Source: a virus. From it: 37,258 nucleotides of DNA. The notes under the pieces are model-generated. The model had not been told where the DNA came from. It did not search any database and saw only the letters and a list, made by a program, of their open reading frames with translations. Every line of letters starts with the position of its first letter. The first letter of the stretch is position 1. The position numbers and the translations under genes are program-made. Where the stretch lies: positions 1-37,258 of IMG/VR virus record IMGVR_UViG_3300012920_000107; one strand, written 5' to 3'. Below, one piece after another: positions 1 to 7,519 of the stretch.

Positions 1-1
1 G

Positions 2-475
2 TTTAGACCAGATGTTATCTTTATTGATTACCTGAACATATGTGCTTCAAGTAGATTTAAAGGTGGCAATATTTCATCATACTTTTATGTTAAAGCAATT
101 GCTGAAGAGCTAAGAGGTTTGGCAGTAGAATTTAATGTACCAATCTTTAGTGCAACACAAACAACCAGAACTGGTTTCGTGTCAACTGATATTGGTCTTG
201 AAGATACCTCTGAATCTTTTGGTCTTCCAGCAACTGCTGATTTCATGTTTGCTTTAATATCAAATGAGGAGTTAGAGGCATTAGGTCAGATGAAAGTAAA
301 ACAATTAAAGAATAGATATAATGACCCTAGTATTAATCGTGCATTTATTATTGGTGTTGATAGGTCTAAAATGAGATTATATGATGTACAACAAAAGGCT
401 GGCGAAATTGTTGACGCTAATCAAGTAGATGAAAAAGAGGACGCTTACAACAAGTTTAGTGATTTTAAATTATGA
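2..475 (+). CDS. 41: Replicative DNA helicase, T4 gp41/DnaB family (C-terminal part)
   Basis: The reading frame is open from base 2 and stops at 473-475, so only the C-terminal part of the gene is in the window. It shows the Walker B strand VIFIDYLN, followed by the RecA-fold core of DnaB-type hexameric helicases. The stretches TSESFGLPATADFMFAL and LKNRYNDP match T4 gp41 as I remember it, as does the closing DRSKMRLYDV. In T4 this protein unwinds the replication fork together with primase gp61, whose homologue lies at 20128 in this window. The stop overlaps the next start (ATGA). Family assignment is strong; the N-terminal half and Walker A are outside the window. Confidence 0.93.
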   Translation, partial: FRPDVIFIDYLNICASSRFKGGNISSYFYVKAIAEELRGLAVEFNVPIFSATQTTRTGFVSTDIGLEDTSESFGLPATADFMFALISNEELEALGQMKVKQLKNRYNDPSINRAFIIGVDRSKMRLYDVQQKAGEIVDANQVDEKEDAYNKFSDFKL

Positions 476-1041
476 ACACACAACACGAATTAATGCATTA
501 TGCAAAGTTATATAGAGGTGTGGTTTCAGATGAGATATGTGCCAAAACCGTGTCAGAAATGGACACATTAGAATTTAAAGAACATACATTTTACAATGCT
601 AATACAGGCGAATATAAACCTAGAAGTGGCTCACAAGAATTATCTATGAGTTGGGGTAATGTATCTACTAAAAAAACTTTAAACGATATTGTTGATGACA
701 CAGCATATAAGTATGTACAAGATTTAAATATGCCTTGGTTTGACAAGTATCAAGGTTACTCTCATGTAAGATTTAATAAGTATGCCGAAAATAAAAAGAT
801 GGCCTTACATGCTGACCATATTCATTCAATGTTTGATGGTGAAAGAAAAGGTATTCCTATATTAAGTGTATTAGGAGTTTTAAATGATGATTATGAGGGT
901 GGTGAGTTTTATCTAGTAGATGAAAAAACAAACTTATCAAAAGGAGATATAATAGTATTTCCTAGTAACTTTATGTATCCTCATAAAGTCGAACCAGTAA
1001 CGAAAGGTACTCGTTACTCTTATATAAGTTGGATATGGTAA
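472..1041 (+). CDS. 2-oxoglutarate/Fe(II)-dependent oxygenase, prolyl-4-hydroxylase type
   Basis: A 189-residue protein of the size of a minimal double-stranded beta-helix dioxygenase. The iron ligands are visible: H113-A-D115 in the segment LHADHIH, and H171 in YPHKVEPV. R181 lies ten residues after the distal histidine, where the 2-oxoglutarate-binding residue is expected. GGEFYLV and KGDIIVFPS are the usual core strands between them. Such enzymes hydroxylate proteins or other substrates and are frequent in marine T4-like phages, where targets are unknown. It overlaps the helicase stop by 4 bases and the next gene by 7, so it is probably co-transcribed with replication genes. It looks like the P4H group rather than TET/JBP base oxidases. 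Confidence 0.88.
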   Translation: MNTQHELMHYAKLYRGVVSDEICAKTVSEMDTLEFKEHTFYNANTGEYKPRSGSQELSMSWGNVSTKKTLNDIVDDTAYKYVQDLNMPWFDKYQGYSHVRFNKYAENKKMALHADHIHSMFDGERKGIPILSVLGVLNDDYEGGEFYLVDEKTNLSKGDIIVFPSNFMYPHKVEPVTKGTRYSYISWIW

Positions 1042-1295
1042 AGAAGAAAAAACAAAAAGTTAGATTTCATAAGGGCGATAGGAGACCAGGTAAATTGGAC
1101 GGAAAACTTAGTTATACAACAGAAATGGAAAAAGTAGGTAGAAAGATAATGTGGAATGTCATTGAACATCCTACAGAAAATGTTGTTGCTAAGTATTTCT
1201 TTGAAGAAGACGCTGAAGACCTTGCTAAGTTTCAAAATAAAGAGAAAGTTTGGCAAGAAAATGGCGGTATTCCTAGATTTCTCTGGAATTACTAG
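1035..1295 (+). CDS. Small conserved phage protein, function unknown
   Basis: An 86-residue basic-then-acidic protein beginning MVKKKKQKVRFHKGDRRPG. I chose the ATG at 1035, which overlaps the oxygenase stop, over the in-frame TTG at 1029, which would only add two residues. The middle (KIMWNVIEHPTENVV, then a helix with FFEEDAEDLAKFQ) and the tryptophan-rich end (VWQENGGIPRFLWNY) look like a compact folded domain. I recognise similar small proteins next to replication genes in marine myoviruses but know no function. It is followed by the hairpin and late-promoter element at 1300-1332. Confidence 0.75.
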   Translation: MVKKKKQKVRFHKGDRRPGKLDGKLSYTTEMEKVGRKIMWNVIEHPTENVVAKYFFEEDAEDLAKFQNKEKVWQENGGIPRFLWNY

Positions 1296-1299
1296 TTGC

Positions 1300-1332
1300 C
1301 ATTCCCTCATAAATATGTAATAAGAGGGAATG
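1300..1332 (+). promoter_or_regulatory. Hairpin covering ribosome-binding site, with T4-type late promoter in its loop
   Basis: CATTCCCTC (1300-1308) and GAGGGAATG (1324-1332) are perfectly complementary, giving a 9-bp stem. The right arm contains the Shine-Dalgarno GAGGG and the first ATG of the next gene. The 15-base loop starts with ATAAATA, so CATAAATA (1308-1315) is a one-mismatch T4-type late promoter. Initiation 6-7 bases downstream, near 1321-1322, would give an RNA lacking the left arm. Read-through RNA would instead fold and hide the start. T4 lysozyme gene e is controlled in this way. Confidence 0.6.
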
Positions 1333-2601
1333 ATGAACTTAGATAAACAACAATTTACAATCGTAGAACAAGCGGCTAAGAAGGCTGGTGCTATGTTGAG
1401 TTTCGAAGAAAAGAAATCAACAAAGAGTGCTGATGTTTTCTTTGCAAGAGCAGCTGATAGAGCGACTGCTCGTAAGCATGTAAATAATCATTTCAAATCT
1501 AAAAAATTAAGTGTAACAGTTAAGAAAACTTCCTTATCTAGTGAAGATATAACTGAAACAGAAATTGGTGGTAAGACAGTTAGAATAGTTTACAAACCAA
1601 TGTCTGGTGGCATGACAGAAACCACATTAAATTCTACTATTACAGAGCTAATACCTTGTATTGCTTTTATGAATAATCTTACAGAAACTAAAATAGAAAG
1701 ACTTTACAATGATGTTTTAGCATTAGATAGCTCAAAGCATGGTTGTTATGTAACACCTAGTGATATAAAAGCTGGTGTGGATTTTATAGAACAAATGCCA
1801 CAATCTTCTTTGTATAGTACAAAAATGAACAATGCTATTGCTATACGAAAATATTTGTTTGATACAGATAGAAAGAAAAAAATTAGTAAAGTTTTTTGGA
1901 CATACAGAGCAAAACCTGCCGGTGTTCCTGCTAATTCGCCTGCTGATATTGTAATATTTTTTCAAGACAATACCATGTTAGGTGTATCACTGAAGGCTGG
2001 TGGTGAATCCACAAAAGAACCACTTTTAAACACATATGTAAAACCTGTTTATGAATATTTTGATACAGGTAATACTATGTCTATAAAACTTAGAAAAAAA
2101 TTATTGAATGAAGTTTATAAAAATGTTGGTATTACTAGAAGTGATTATGATGAGCCAACTCAAAGAACACCCACATTAGAGGTCTTAGAAAAATTTGAAA
2201 GAGATAATCTAAAGAAATATGATGAGATGTATGATAAAGGTCTTGATATAATCAGAGAAGATTTGATGAAGGTTATGACCAAAGATTATAAAACATTTGT
2301 AGCATATTGTCGTAAACAAATTCTAAAACAATCTGAAGTGCCTGTAACAATTATCAAGGCTGTAAACGACACATATAAAGAGGTAAAAGATAGTAACAGA
2401 TTAAATGTTTTACTAACACAGGCTAACAAAGTTGTAGGCATTAAGTCTCAGACTTCAAAACAAAATTTTGAGTTATGCCTATACAATGGTAATAATAAAA
2501 TAGCATCTATGAACATGTCGGTTCGTAGTAATCAGGTTGGTGTCAGACACAAACTTGGCCAATTCTTTAACCTCGCTGTGAAATACAACGGTTTAAACTA
2601 A
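1333..2601 (+). CDS. Conserved phage protein with PD-(D/E)XK nuclease-like core
   Basis: A 422-residue protein. Two tandem ATGs exist (1330 and 1333); the second is better spaced from GAGGG at 1324-1328, so I use it. The segment around residues 104-112 (TITELIPCIAF) carries a candidate helix glutamate. Residues 204-224 carry SPADIVIFF followed by GVSLKAGG, a D-(x)n-S-x-K pattern typical of the PD-(D/E)XK restriction-endonuclease fold with Ser in place of the second acid. RAKPAGV just before is also well conserved in relatives I remember from marine T4-like phages. The C-terminal 200 residues are helical and charged with no motif I know. Nuclease activity is inference; the family has no known role. 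It sits between replication genes and the packaged-enzyme block. Confidence 0.7.
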   Translation: MNLDKQQFTIVEQAAKKAGAMLSFEEKKSTKSADVFFARAADRATARKHVNNHFKSKKLSVTVKKTSLSSEDITETEIGGKTVRIVYKPMSGGMTETTLNSTITELIPCIAFMNNLTETKIERLYNDVLALDSSKHGCYVTPSDIKAGVDFIEQMPQSSLYSTKMNNAIAIRKYLFDTDRKKKISKVFWTYRAKPAGVPANSPADIVIFFQDNTMLGVSLKAGGESTKEPLLNTYVKPVYEYFDTGNTMSIKLRKKLLNEVYKNVGITRSDYDEPTQRTPTLEVLEKFERDNLKKYDEMYDKGLDIIREDLMKVMTKDYKTFVAYCRKQILKQSEVPVTIIKAVNDTYKEVKDSNRLNVLLTQANKVVGIKSQTSKQNFELCLYNGNNKIASMNMSVRSNQVGVRHKLGQFFNLAVKYNGLN

Positions 2602-2607
2602 AAATCA

Positions 2608-2615
2608 TATAAATA
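2608..2615 (+). promoter_or_regulatory. T4-type late promoter (TATAAATA)
   Basis: A perfect TATAAATA lies seven bases after the stop of the nuclease-like gene, in a 121-base gap. In T4 this octamer is the whole late promoter, read by gp55-containing RNA polymerase. It would drive the KxDG nucleotidyltransferase gene and the leader-bearing genes behind it. A sigma70-like promoter follows at 2673-2701, so the block can be read at two stages. Confidence 0.7.
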
Positions 2616-2672
2616 GTAGAGTAAATTGTTGATTTTAACCATGGATTTTATGAAAAAAAAGCAAAAAAGTGC

Positions 2673-2701
2673 TTGCCAAATGAATGGAAACTTTGTATAA
2701 T
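2673..2701 (+). promoter_or_regulatory. sigma70-like early promoter with A-tract upstream
   Basis: TTGCCA (2673-2678), a 17-base spacer and a perfect TATAAT (2696-2701). An A-rich tract (2653-2669, AAAAAAAAGCAAAAAAG) sits just upstream like an UP element. The predicted start near 2708 is 15 bases before the ATG at 2723. The same A-tract plus GCTTG arrangement recurs at 11417-11471, 33550-33608 and 33657-33703. Confidence 0.75.
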
Positions 2702-2722
2702 GGATGAAAATGAGAGAGAAAT

Positions 2723-3937
2723 ATGTTCAGTTTTAAAGGGTTTCAGACCCAAGACACAAATACACACTTGGAACACCTTGAAGATGATATCATCAATCGA
2801 GGGTCAAAAGGTGGCGATAACGCAATAAACTTTTTGAAGTCAGTAAGAAACATGCTGGCTGGTTCATCTCGTGGTAAGGCCAATGTAACTGTCAAATGGG
2901 ACGGTGCGCCTGCTATTATTTGTGGTATCAATCCAGAAAACGGCAAATTCTTTGTCGGCACAAAATCAGTATTCAATGTAACTCCTAAAATCAATTACAC
3001 TAATAGAGATATTGACAAAAACCATGGTGGTGAAGTTAATAAAAAACTAAAAGTGTGCCTTGCTTATCTTTCTAAACTAAACATTAAAGGTATTTTACAA
3101 GGCGATTTGTTATTTACAAATGACAAAAAGAACATAGCAATTGATGGTGAAAAGATGATTTCTTTTACACCTAATACAATCACATATGCAATGCCAGCTG
3201 ATAGTGCTATTGGTAAAAAGATTGCAGCTGCAAAAATGGGTATTGTATTTCACACACAATATAATGGTAAAGATATGAAATCTTTGACCGCTAGTTTTGG
3301 TACTGTAACAGGTTCATCAAACAGAAATGTATTTTTAGCATCTGCTCAATATAAAGATACAACAGGTTCTTCTACATTCAATCAAGGTGAACTGGCAAAA
3401 TTTGATGCACAACTAAGAATGGCTGAAGGTTCTTTATCAAAGGCAAAACCAATTTTAGATTTAATGTCAGCAAATGTATCAGACCAAATGTCAGTTGGTT
3501 TTCGTTTAAAGACATACTTTAATTATTATATCAAGAATTCAAATGCCAATATGGGCAAAGTAAAAGTTATGCAAGACCAGTTTAGAGACTACTTTGATAA
3601 CTTTATGAAAATGGAAATAGATAATAGAAAAACTGAAAAAGGTAAAGCACCTTATATTCAAAAAAGAAAAGAAGGTCTACAATTTATAGACAGAAATAGA
3701 AGCGCTTTATATTTTGCGATTGCAAGTCACATTACATTAGCAAATGCTAAAGACACACTATTAAAGAAAATGAACCAGATACAAAGTATTGGTCATTTCT
3801 TACGAACATCAAACGGGTACAAAGTGACAGCACCTGAAGGTTATGTTGCAGTTGATAAAGTTGCAGGTGCAATTAAATTTGTAGATAGACTAGAGTTTAG
3901 TAGAGCAAACTTTACAATGCCAAAAGGGTGGAATTGA
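2723..3937 (+). CDS. KxDG covalent nucleotidyltransferase (RNA/DNA-ligase-like superfamily)
   Basis: A 404-residue protein with the ligase/capping-enzyme signature. Motif I is VKWDGAPAI with the candidate nucleotidyl-acceptor lysine K58. GILQGDLLF (123-131) fits motif III and KMGIVFHTQY (171-180) fits motif IV. These match a cyanophage/pelagiphage family that I recall as DUF6267. No OB-fold or RNA-binding extension is obvious; the C-terminal half is helical. Homologues that I remember begin with a capsid-targeting-like leader followed by NTHMTHIED; here the same point reads NTHLEHLEDD after the short leader MFSFKGFQTQD, which lacks the terminal Glu. GAGAG at 2712-2716 is the ribosome-binding site. 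The true substrate (RNA, DNA or protein) is unknown. Confidence 0.72.
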   Translation: MFSFKGFQTQDTNTHLEHLEDDIINRGSKGGDNAINFLKSVRNMLAGSSRGKANVTVKWDGAPAIICGINPENGKFFVGTKSVFNVTPKINYTNRDIDKNHGGEVNKKLKVCLAYLSKLNIKGILQGDLLFTNDKKNIAIDGEKMISFTPNTITYAMPADSAIGKKIAAAKMGIVFHTQYNGKDMKSLTASFGTVTGSSNRNVFLASAQYKDTTGSSTFNQGELAKFDAQLRMAEGSLSKAKPILDLMSANVSDQMSVGFRLKTYFNYYIKNSNANMGKVKVMQDQFRDYFDNFMKMEIDNRKTEKGKAPYIQKRKEGLQFIDRNRSALYFAIASHITLANAKDTLLKKMNQIQSIGHFLRTSNGYKVTAPEGYVAVDKVAGAIKFVDRLEFSRANFTMPKGWN

Positions 3938-4512
3938 TGAAAACATTTAAACAATATTTCTTTGAGGCAATTAATAAACCAAAAATTATTATGATTGGTG
4001 GTCCAGGTTCTGGTAAGTCAACTTATTCTGAGATTATGTCTAAGAGACTAAACATACCACATATTTACACTGGTGATATGATGAGAAATTTAGCAAAACA
4101 AAATACACCAGAGGGCAGAAAAGTAAAAGATTTATTAGCACAAGGTAAATTTGCACCATTAGATATTGTTATAAATGCAGTAAAAGAAAGAACATCTAAA
4201 CCAGATGCTCAGAAAGGTTATATCTTTGATGGTTTTCCTAGAGATGTAGAACAAGCTGAGAAAATGGAAGATGAAAATATTGAATATGACTATGTGGTAA
4301 ATTTAGAAGTTAGTGAAAATGAGATTATACGAAGATTAACTTCAAGAGGTAGAGAAGATGACAAACCAGAAATCATTAAGAAAAGACTAGAGGTTTATCA
4401 TAAGAAGACAGCACCTTTACTAGATTATTATAAGAATGAGATAATAAATATTAAGGCAGAGGGTAGTACACCTGAAGTCATAGCAAATAAAATAATAGAG
4501 AAAGTAAAATGA
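3937..4512 (+). CDS. adk: Adenylate kinase-like NMP kinase with capsid-targeting-like leader
   Basis: A 191-residue nucleoside monophosphate kinase: Walker A GGPGSGKST (21-29), AMP-site TGDMMR (45-50), FDGFPRD (97-103), and a short LID around RGREDDKPE (137-145), as in short-LID adenylate and UMP/CMP kinases. It would convert NMP plus ATP to NDP. I chose the ATG at 3937, which overlaps the preceding stop (TGATG), over the upstream GTG at 3928. The first ten residues, MKTFKQYFFE, precede the kinase fold and resemble the T4 internal-protein leader MKTYQEFIAE, with Glu at the position where the prohead protease cuts. So the enzyme may be packaged in the capsid. Kinase call is strong; packaging is inference. 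Confidence 0.88.
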   Translation: MKTFKQYFFEAINKPKIIMIGGPGSGKSTYSEIMSKRLNIPHIYTGDMMRNLAKQNTPEGRKVKDLLAQGKFAPLDIVINAVKERTSKPDAQKGYIFDGFPRDVEQAEKMEDENIEYDYVVNLEVSENEIIRRLTSRGREDDKPEIIKKRLEVYHKKTAPLLDYYKNEIINIKAEGSTPEVIANKIIEKVK

Positions 4513-5204
4513 AGACTTTTGATGACATAAGATTTCAAGATTTAAAAGAGGGACTATATGACCCTAACATCTTTAAGGCATTTTTTCTTGCAGGTGGTCC
4601 AGGTTCCGGTAAAACATTTGTAACCAGAAATGCATTTGGTGGCACAGGTCTTAGAATGATTAATTCAGACAATGCCTTTGAAAGAGGATTAAAGAAAGCA
4701 GGTCTATCTCTTAAAATGCCAGATAGTGAAGAAGAAGCAAGAGATATGGTTCGTGCTAGAGCAAAAGCAACAACAAGTAATATGCAAGACCTATCAATTC
4801 AAGGTAGATTAGGTCTTGTTATTGATGGCACAGGTAGAGATTACGATAAAATATCTTATCAGATGAGACTATTAAAAGAACTAGGTTACGACACATACAT
4901 GATATTTGTAAATACCAGTTTAAATGTTGCATTAGAAAGAAACTCTAAAAGAGAAAGAAGTGTACCAGAATATATTACTAAAAAATCTTGGACAGATGTA
5001 CAAGCTAATATTGGTAAGTTTCAAAACCTATTTGGCATGTCAAACATGGTCATCATTGACAACAGTAAAGACGATAAAGAATTAACTACTCAAATTATGA
5101 ATAGAGTTTCAAAAGCAGTTAGAGGATTATTAGGTAAACCTATTAAGTCATACACAGCAAAAAGATGGATGGCTTCAGAAAGAAGAGCAAAAAGAAGAAA
5201 ATGA
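4509..5204 (+). CDS. Zeta-toxin-like P-loop kinase with capsid-targeting-like leader
   Basis: A 231-residue P-loop protein: Walker A AGGPGSGKT near residues 28-36, then a Walker-B-like LVIDGTGRD near 108-116, the pattern of zeta-toxin/AAA-type small-molecule kinases. Zeta toxins phosphorylate UDP-N-acetylglucosamine; phage homologues have unknown substrates. The first 14 residues, MKTFDDIRFQDLKE followed by G, form a leader ending in LKE/G, a perfect fit to the T4 gp21 cleavage rule (L/I)xE/(A/G/S). The C-terminus is strongly basic (RWMASERRAKRRK), which could bind DNA. It overlaps the adenylate kinase stop by 4 bases and the next start by 4. Confidence 0.75.
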   Translation: MKTFDDIRFQDLKEGLYDPNIFKAFFLAGGPGSGKTFVTRNAFGGTGLRMINSDNAFERGLKKAGLSLKMPDSEEEARDMVRARAKATTSNMQDLSIQGRLGLVIDGTGRDYDKISYQMRLLKELGYDTYMIFVNTSLNVALERNSKRERSVPEYITKKSWTDVQANIGKFQNLFGMSNMVIIDNSKDDKELTTQIMNRVSKAVRGLLGKPIKSYTAKRWMASERRAKRRK

Positions 5205-7519
5205 AAAAGTTTAGAGAGGTCATAGAAAGTATTATTGATATACCTAGAAGGACTTATGCGCCTAAGGTATTTGATGATGCTGAAACTAATGACCCTAAAA
5301 TTAAACCAAGTGTGAAAGCACAAATTGAGAAACAATTAAAGGAGTTTGAAACAGAATATCCTGTAATTAAGTATTCTCTAATAGGTTCTATTTTAACTAA
5401 ACGATATAGAAATGATGCAGATTTAGATATTAATGTATTGTTTGATGTACCAGTGGGTAAAAGGGAAGATGAAAGAGTTAGACTTTCTAAAAAGTATTTG
5501 TCTGCTAGTAATCCAGACAACATTCAAGGTAAGTTAATACCAGGTTCTGAACATCCTATTAACTATTATTTTATTACAGACGAAGCTACTTACGATAGTC
5601 AAAATCAAAAAGCAGATGCTGTATTTGACATTGAGCGTAATGTTTTTGTTAAGAGACCTGAAGAATTTGTTTTTGATATTGACATGTACATAAACGATTT
5701 TAATAGAAAAGTACAAGAGATTGATGTAGCAAAAGGCGAATTAAAAAGAGATATTATTGATTATAATGAGTTGACAGAATTATCTCCAAATGATATACTT
5801 AACCTACAAGATAAAATTAAGGATAAGTTAGAAGAGATAGAGGACGATTTGAAAGTGATAGTAAGAGTTGGTGATAATGTTGATGCAGAAAGAAGAGCTG
5901 CATTTGATAAAAACATGTCGCCAGATGAAATACAAACATACGGTGTTAAGAATAGATTACCTAAAAATGTTATCTATAAAATGTTAGAGAAGTACCACTA
6001 TATGAAGTTTTACAAAAAATGTAAAAAGATTTTAGAGGACGGTATCGTGACAGATAAAGAGATAGACGATTTAGAAATGCATGAAGCAAAAGGTAAATCA
6101 GTTTCTTTTGCATTTGGTAGATTTAATCCACCAACAATCGGCCATGAAAAACTAATTAAGAAAGTTAAATCATTACCTACAAATGATTACAAAGTTTATT
6201 TAAGTAGAAGTGAGGATCCTAAAAAGAATCCATTGTCACCAAGAGACAAACTTTCTATTATGAAAAAGATGTTTCCTCAACATGCAAGAAACATTGAGAT
6301 TAATCCTACAAACATGGTATTAGATATTGCTACAATGTTGTACAAGAAAGGTTACACAGATGTAACTATGGTTGCAGGTTCAGATAGAGTAAGAGAATTT
6401 GAAACTATACTAAAGAAGTATAACGGCGTATCATCAAGACATGGTATGTATGACTTTGATACTATAAAAGTTGTATCTGCTGGCGAAAGAGACCCGGATG
6501 CTGAAGGCGCTACAGGCATGAGTGCAAGTAAAATGAGAGCTGCGGCTGCCAAAGGAGATTTAAATAGTTTCAAAAAAGGATTACCTGCTGGTGCAGATGC
6601 AGAGGGTATTATGAAACAAGTAAGAAAAGGTATGAAATTGGCTGCTTCATATGGCAGTGTAGGTCATCATATCGGTACAAGAGAAAAACCAATTGCAAGT
6701 TTAGAACAATTTGAACAACAACAAATTAGAGACTTGTATATTCGTGAAATGATTTTTAATTTAGGTGATGAGGTTGATTATGTAAAAGAAGATATACAAG
6801 GTAAAGTCGTTAGACGAAGCACTAACTACATTGTTGTTGAAGATAAAAATAACAATTTACACAAAGCGTGGATTTGGGATTGTGTCCCAATAGCCGCAGA
6901 TAGAGAGGTAGAAGTGCGAGAATATAACTTAGATGTTGATTATGGCTTTGAAGCCGTATCACAAAAGACTGAGGACCTTGATGCTCAACCACAAGATAGA
7001 GATGTGAAAAAGAAAAAAGGTACTCAACCTAAAAAATATTATAAGAGTTTAAGTAAAGATGTTAAGAACAAGAGAGCTGACTACTTTAAGTCCAAAGATA
7101 CAACCAAGAATGACAACAAGCCAGCTCCTGGCGACAAGGATGCTAAGACAAAACCTAGTATTCACACAAAGAAATACAAGAAAATGTTTGGAGAGTTATC
7201 GCAAGAACTCAAAGACGCTTGTTGGTCAGGTTATAAACAAGTCGGACTCAAAAAGAAAAACGGAAAAATGGTACCAAACTGTGTTCCGGAATCTTATGAG
7301 ATAGGTGCTGACTATGCGAACCACGCCAAAGACATAACACCAGGCGAAAAACCAGATGCACCACCAGTTGATGCAAAAGATAGAGGTAAACCTACTAAAA
7401 ATGATGTAAAAGAATGGGCTGCTTTAGATACCACAATAGATAAATATAAGCAACGATATAAAGAAGAGTGGAAACACAAACTTGATGAAGTGGTATCGAA
7501 GATGATGGAGAAATTATAA
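5201..7519 (+). CDS. Multidomain protein: DNA-pol-beta-like NTase, cytidylyltransferase/NMNAT-like domain and phage modules
   Basis: A 772-residue protein; the ATG at 5201 overlaps the previous stop (ATGA). Leader MKKFREVIE/S (1-10) is capsid-targeting-like. Residues 60-82 carry LIGSILTKRYRNDADLDI, the GS plus DxD signature of pol-beta-type nucleotidyltransferases (D74, D76). Residues 301-320 carry FAFGRFNPPTIGHEKLI, the TxGH form of the HxGH motif, and 439-446 carry GMSASKMR, replacing ISSTxxR, as in cytidylyl/nicotinamide-nucleotide adenylyltransferases. LEMHE/A (291-296) separates the two enzymes like a cleavage site. Later come an SH3-like segment (520-565), a Lys-rich linker, KKMFGE/L (660-666) and the phage motif CWSGYKQVGLKKKNGKMV (674-691). 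Enzyme folds are clear; substrates are unknown. Confidence 0.8.
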   Translation: MKKFREVIESIIDIPRRTYAPKVFDDAETNDPKIKPSVKAQIEKQLKEFETEYPVIKYSLIGSILTKRYRNDADLDINVLFDVPVGKREDERVRLSKKYLSASNPDNIQGKLIPGSEHPINYYFITDEATYDSQNQKADAVFDIERNVFVKRPEEFVFDIDMYINDFNRKVQEIDVAKGELKRDIIDYNELTELSPNDILNLQDKIKDKLEEIEDDLKVIVRVGDNVDAERRAAFDKNMSPDEIQTYGVKNRLPKNVIYKMLEKYHYMKFYKKCKKILEDGIVTDKEIDDLEMHEAKGKSVSFAFGRFNPPTIGHEKLIKKVKSLPTNDYKVYLSRSEDPKKNPLSPRDKLSIMKKMFPQHARNIEINPTNMVLDIATMLYKKGYTDVTMVAGSDRVREFETILKKYNGVSSRHGMYDFDTIKVVSAGERDPDAEGATGMSASKMRAAAAKGDLNSFKKGLPAGADAEGIMKQVRKGMKLAASYGSVGHHIGTREKPIASLEQFEQQQIRDLYIREMIFNLGDEVDYVKEDIQGKVVRRSTNYIVVEDKNNNLHKAWIWDCVPIAADREVEVREYNLDVDYGFEAVSQKTEDLDAQPQDRDVKKKKGTQPKKYYKSLSKDVKNKRADYFKSKDTTKNDNKPAPGDKDAKTKPSIHTKKYKKMFGELSQELKDACWSGYKQVGLKKKNGKMVPNCVPESYEIGADYANHAKDITPGEKPDAPPVDAKDRGKPTKNDVKEWAALDTTIDKYKQRYKEEWKHKLDEVVSKMMEKL

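Noticed and set aside
472-1041. 2OG/Fe(II) oxygenase as TET-like DNA base oxidase feeding the glycosyltransferases
   Set aside because: Motif layout and size fit prolyl-4-hydroxylase-type enzymes; it lies 25 kb from the glycan cluster and no cytosine methylase or hydroxymethylase is seen in the window.
2641-2700. 19-codon frame in the gap before the KxDG protein
   Set aside because: It consists of the A-tract and promoter sequence itself and would lie upstream of the predicted RNA start.
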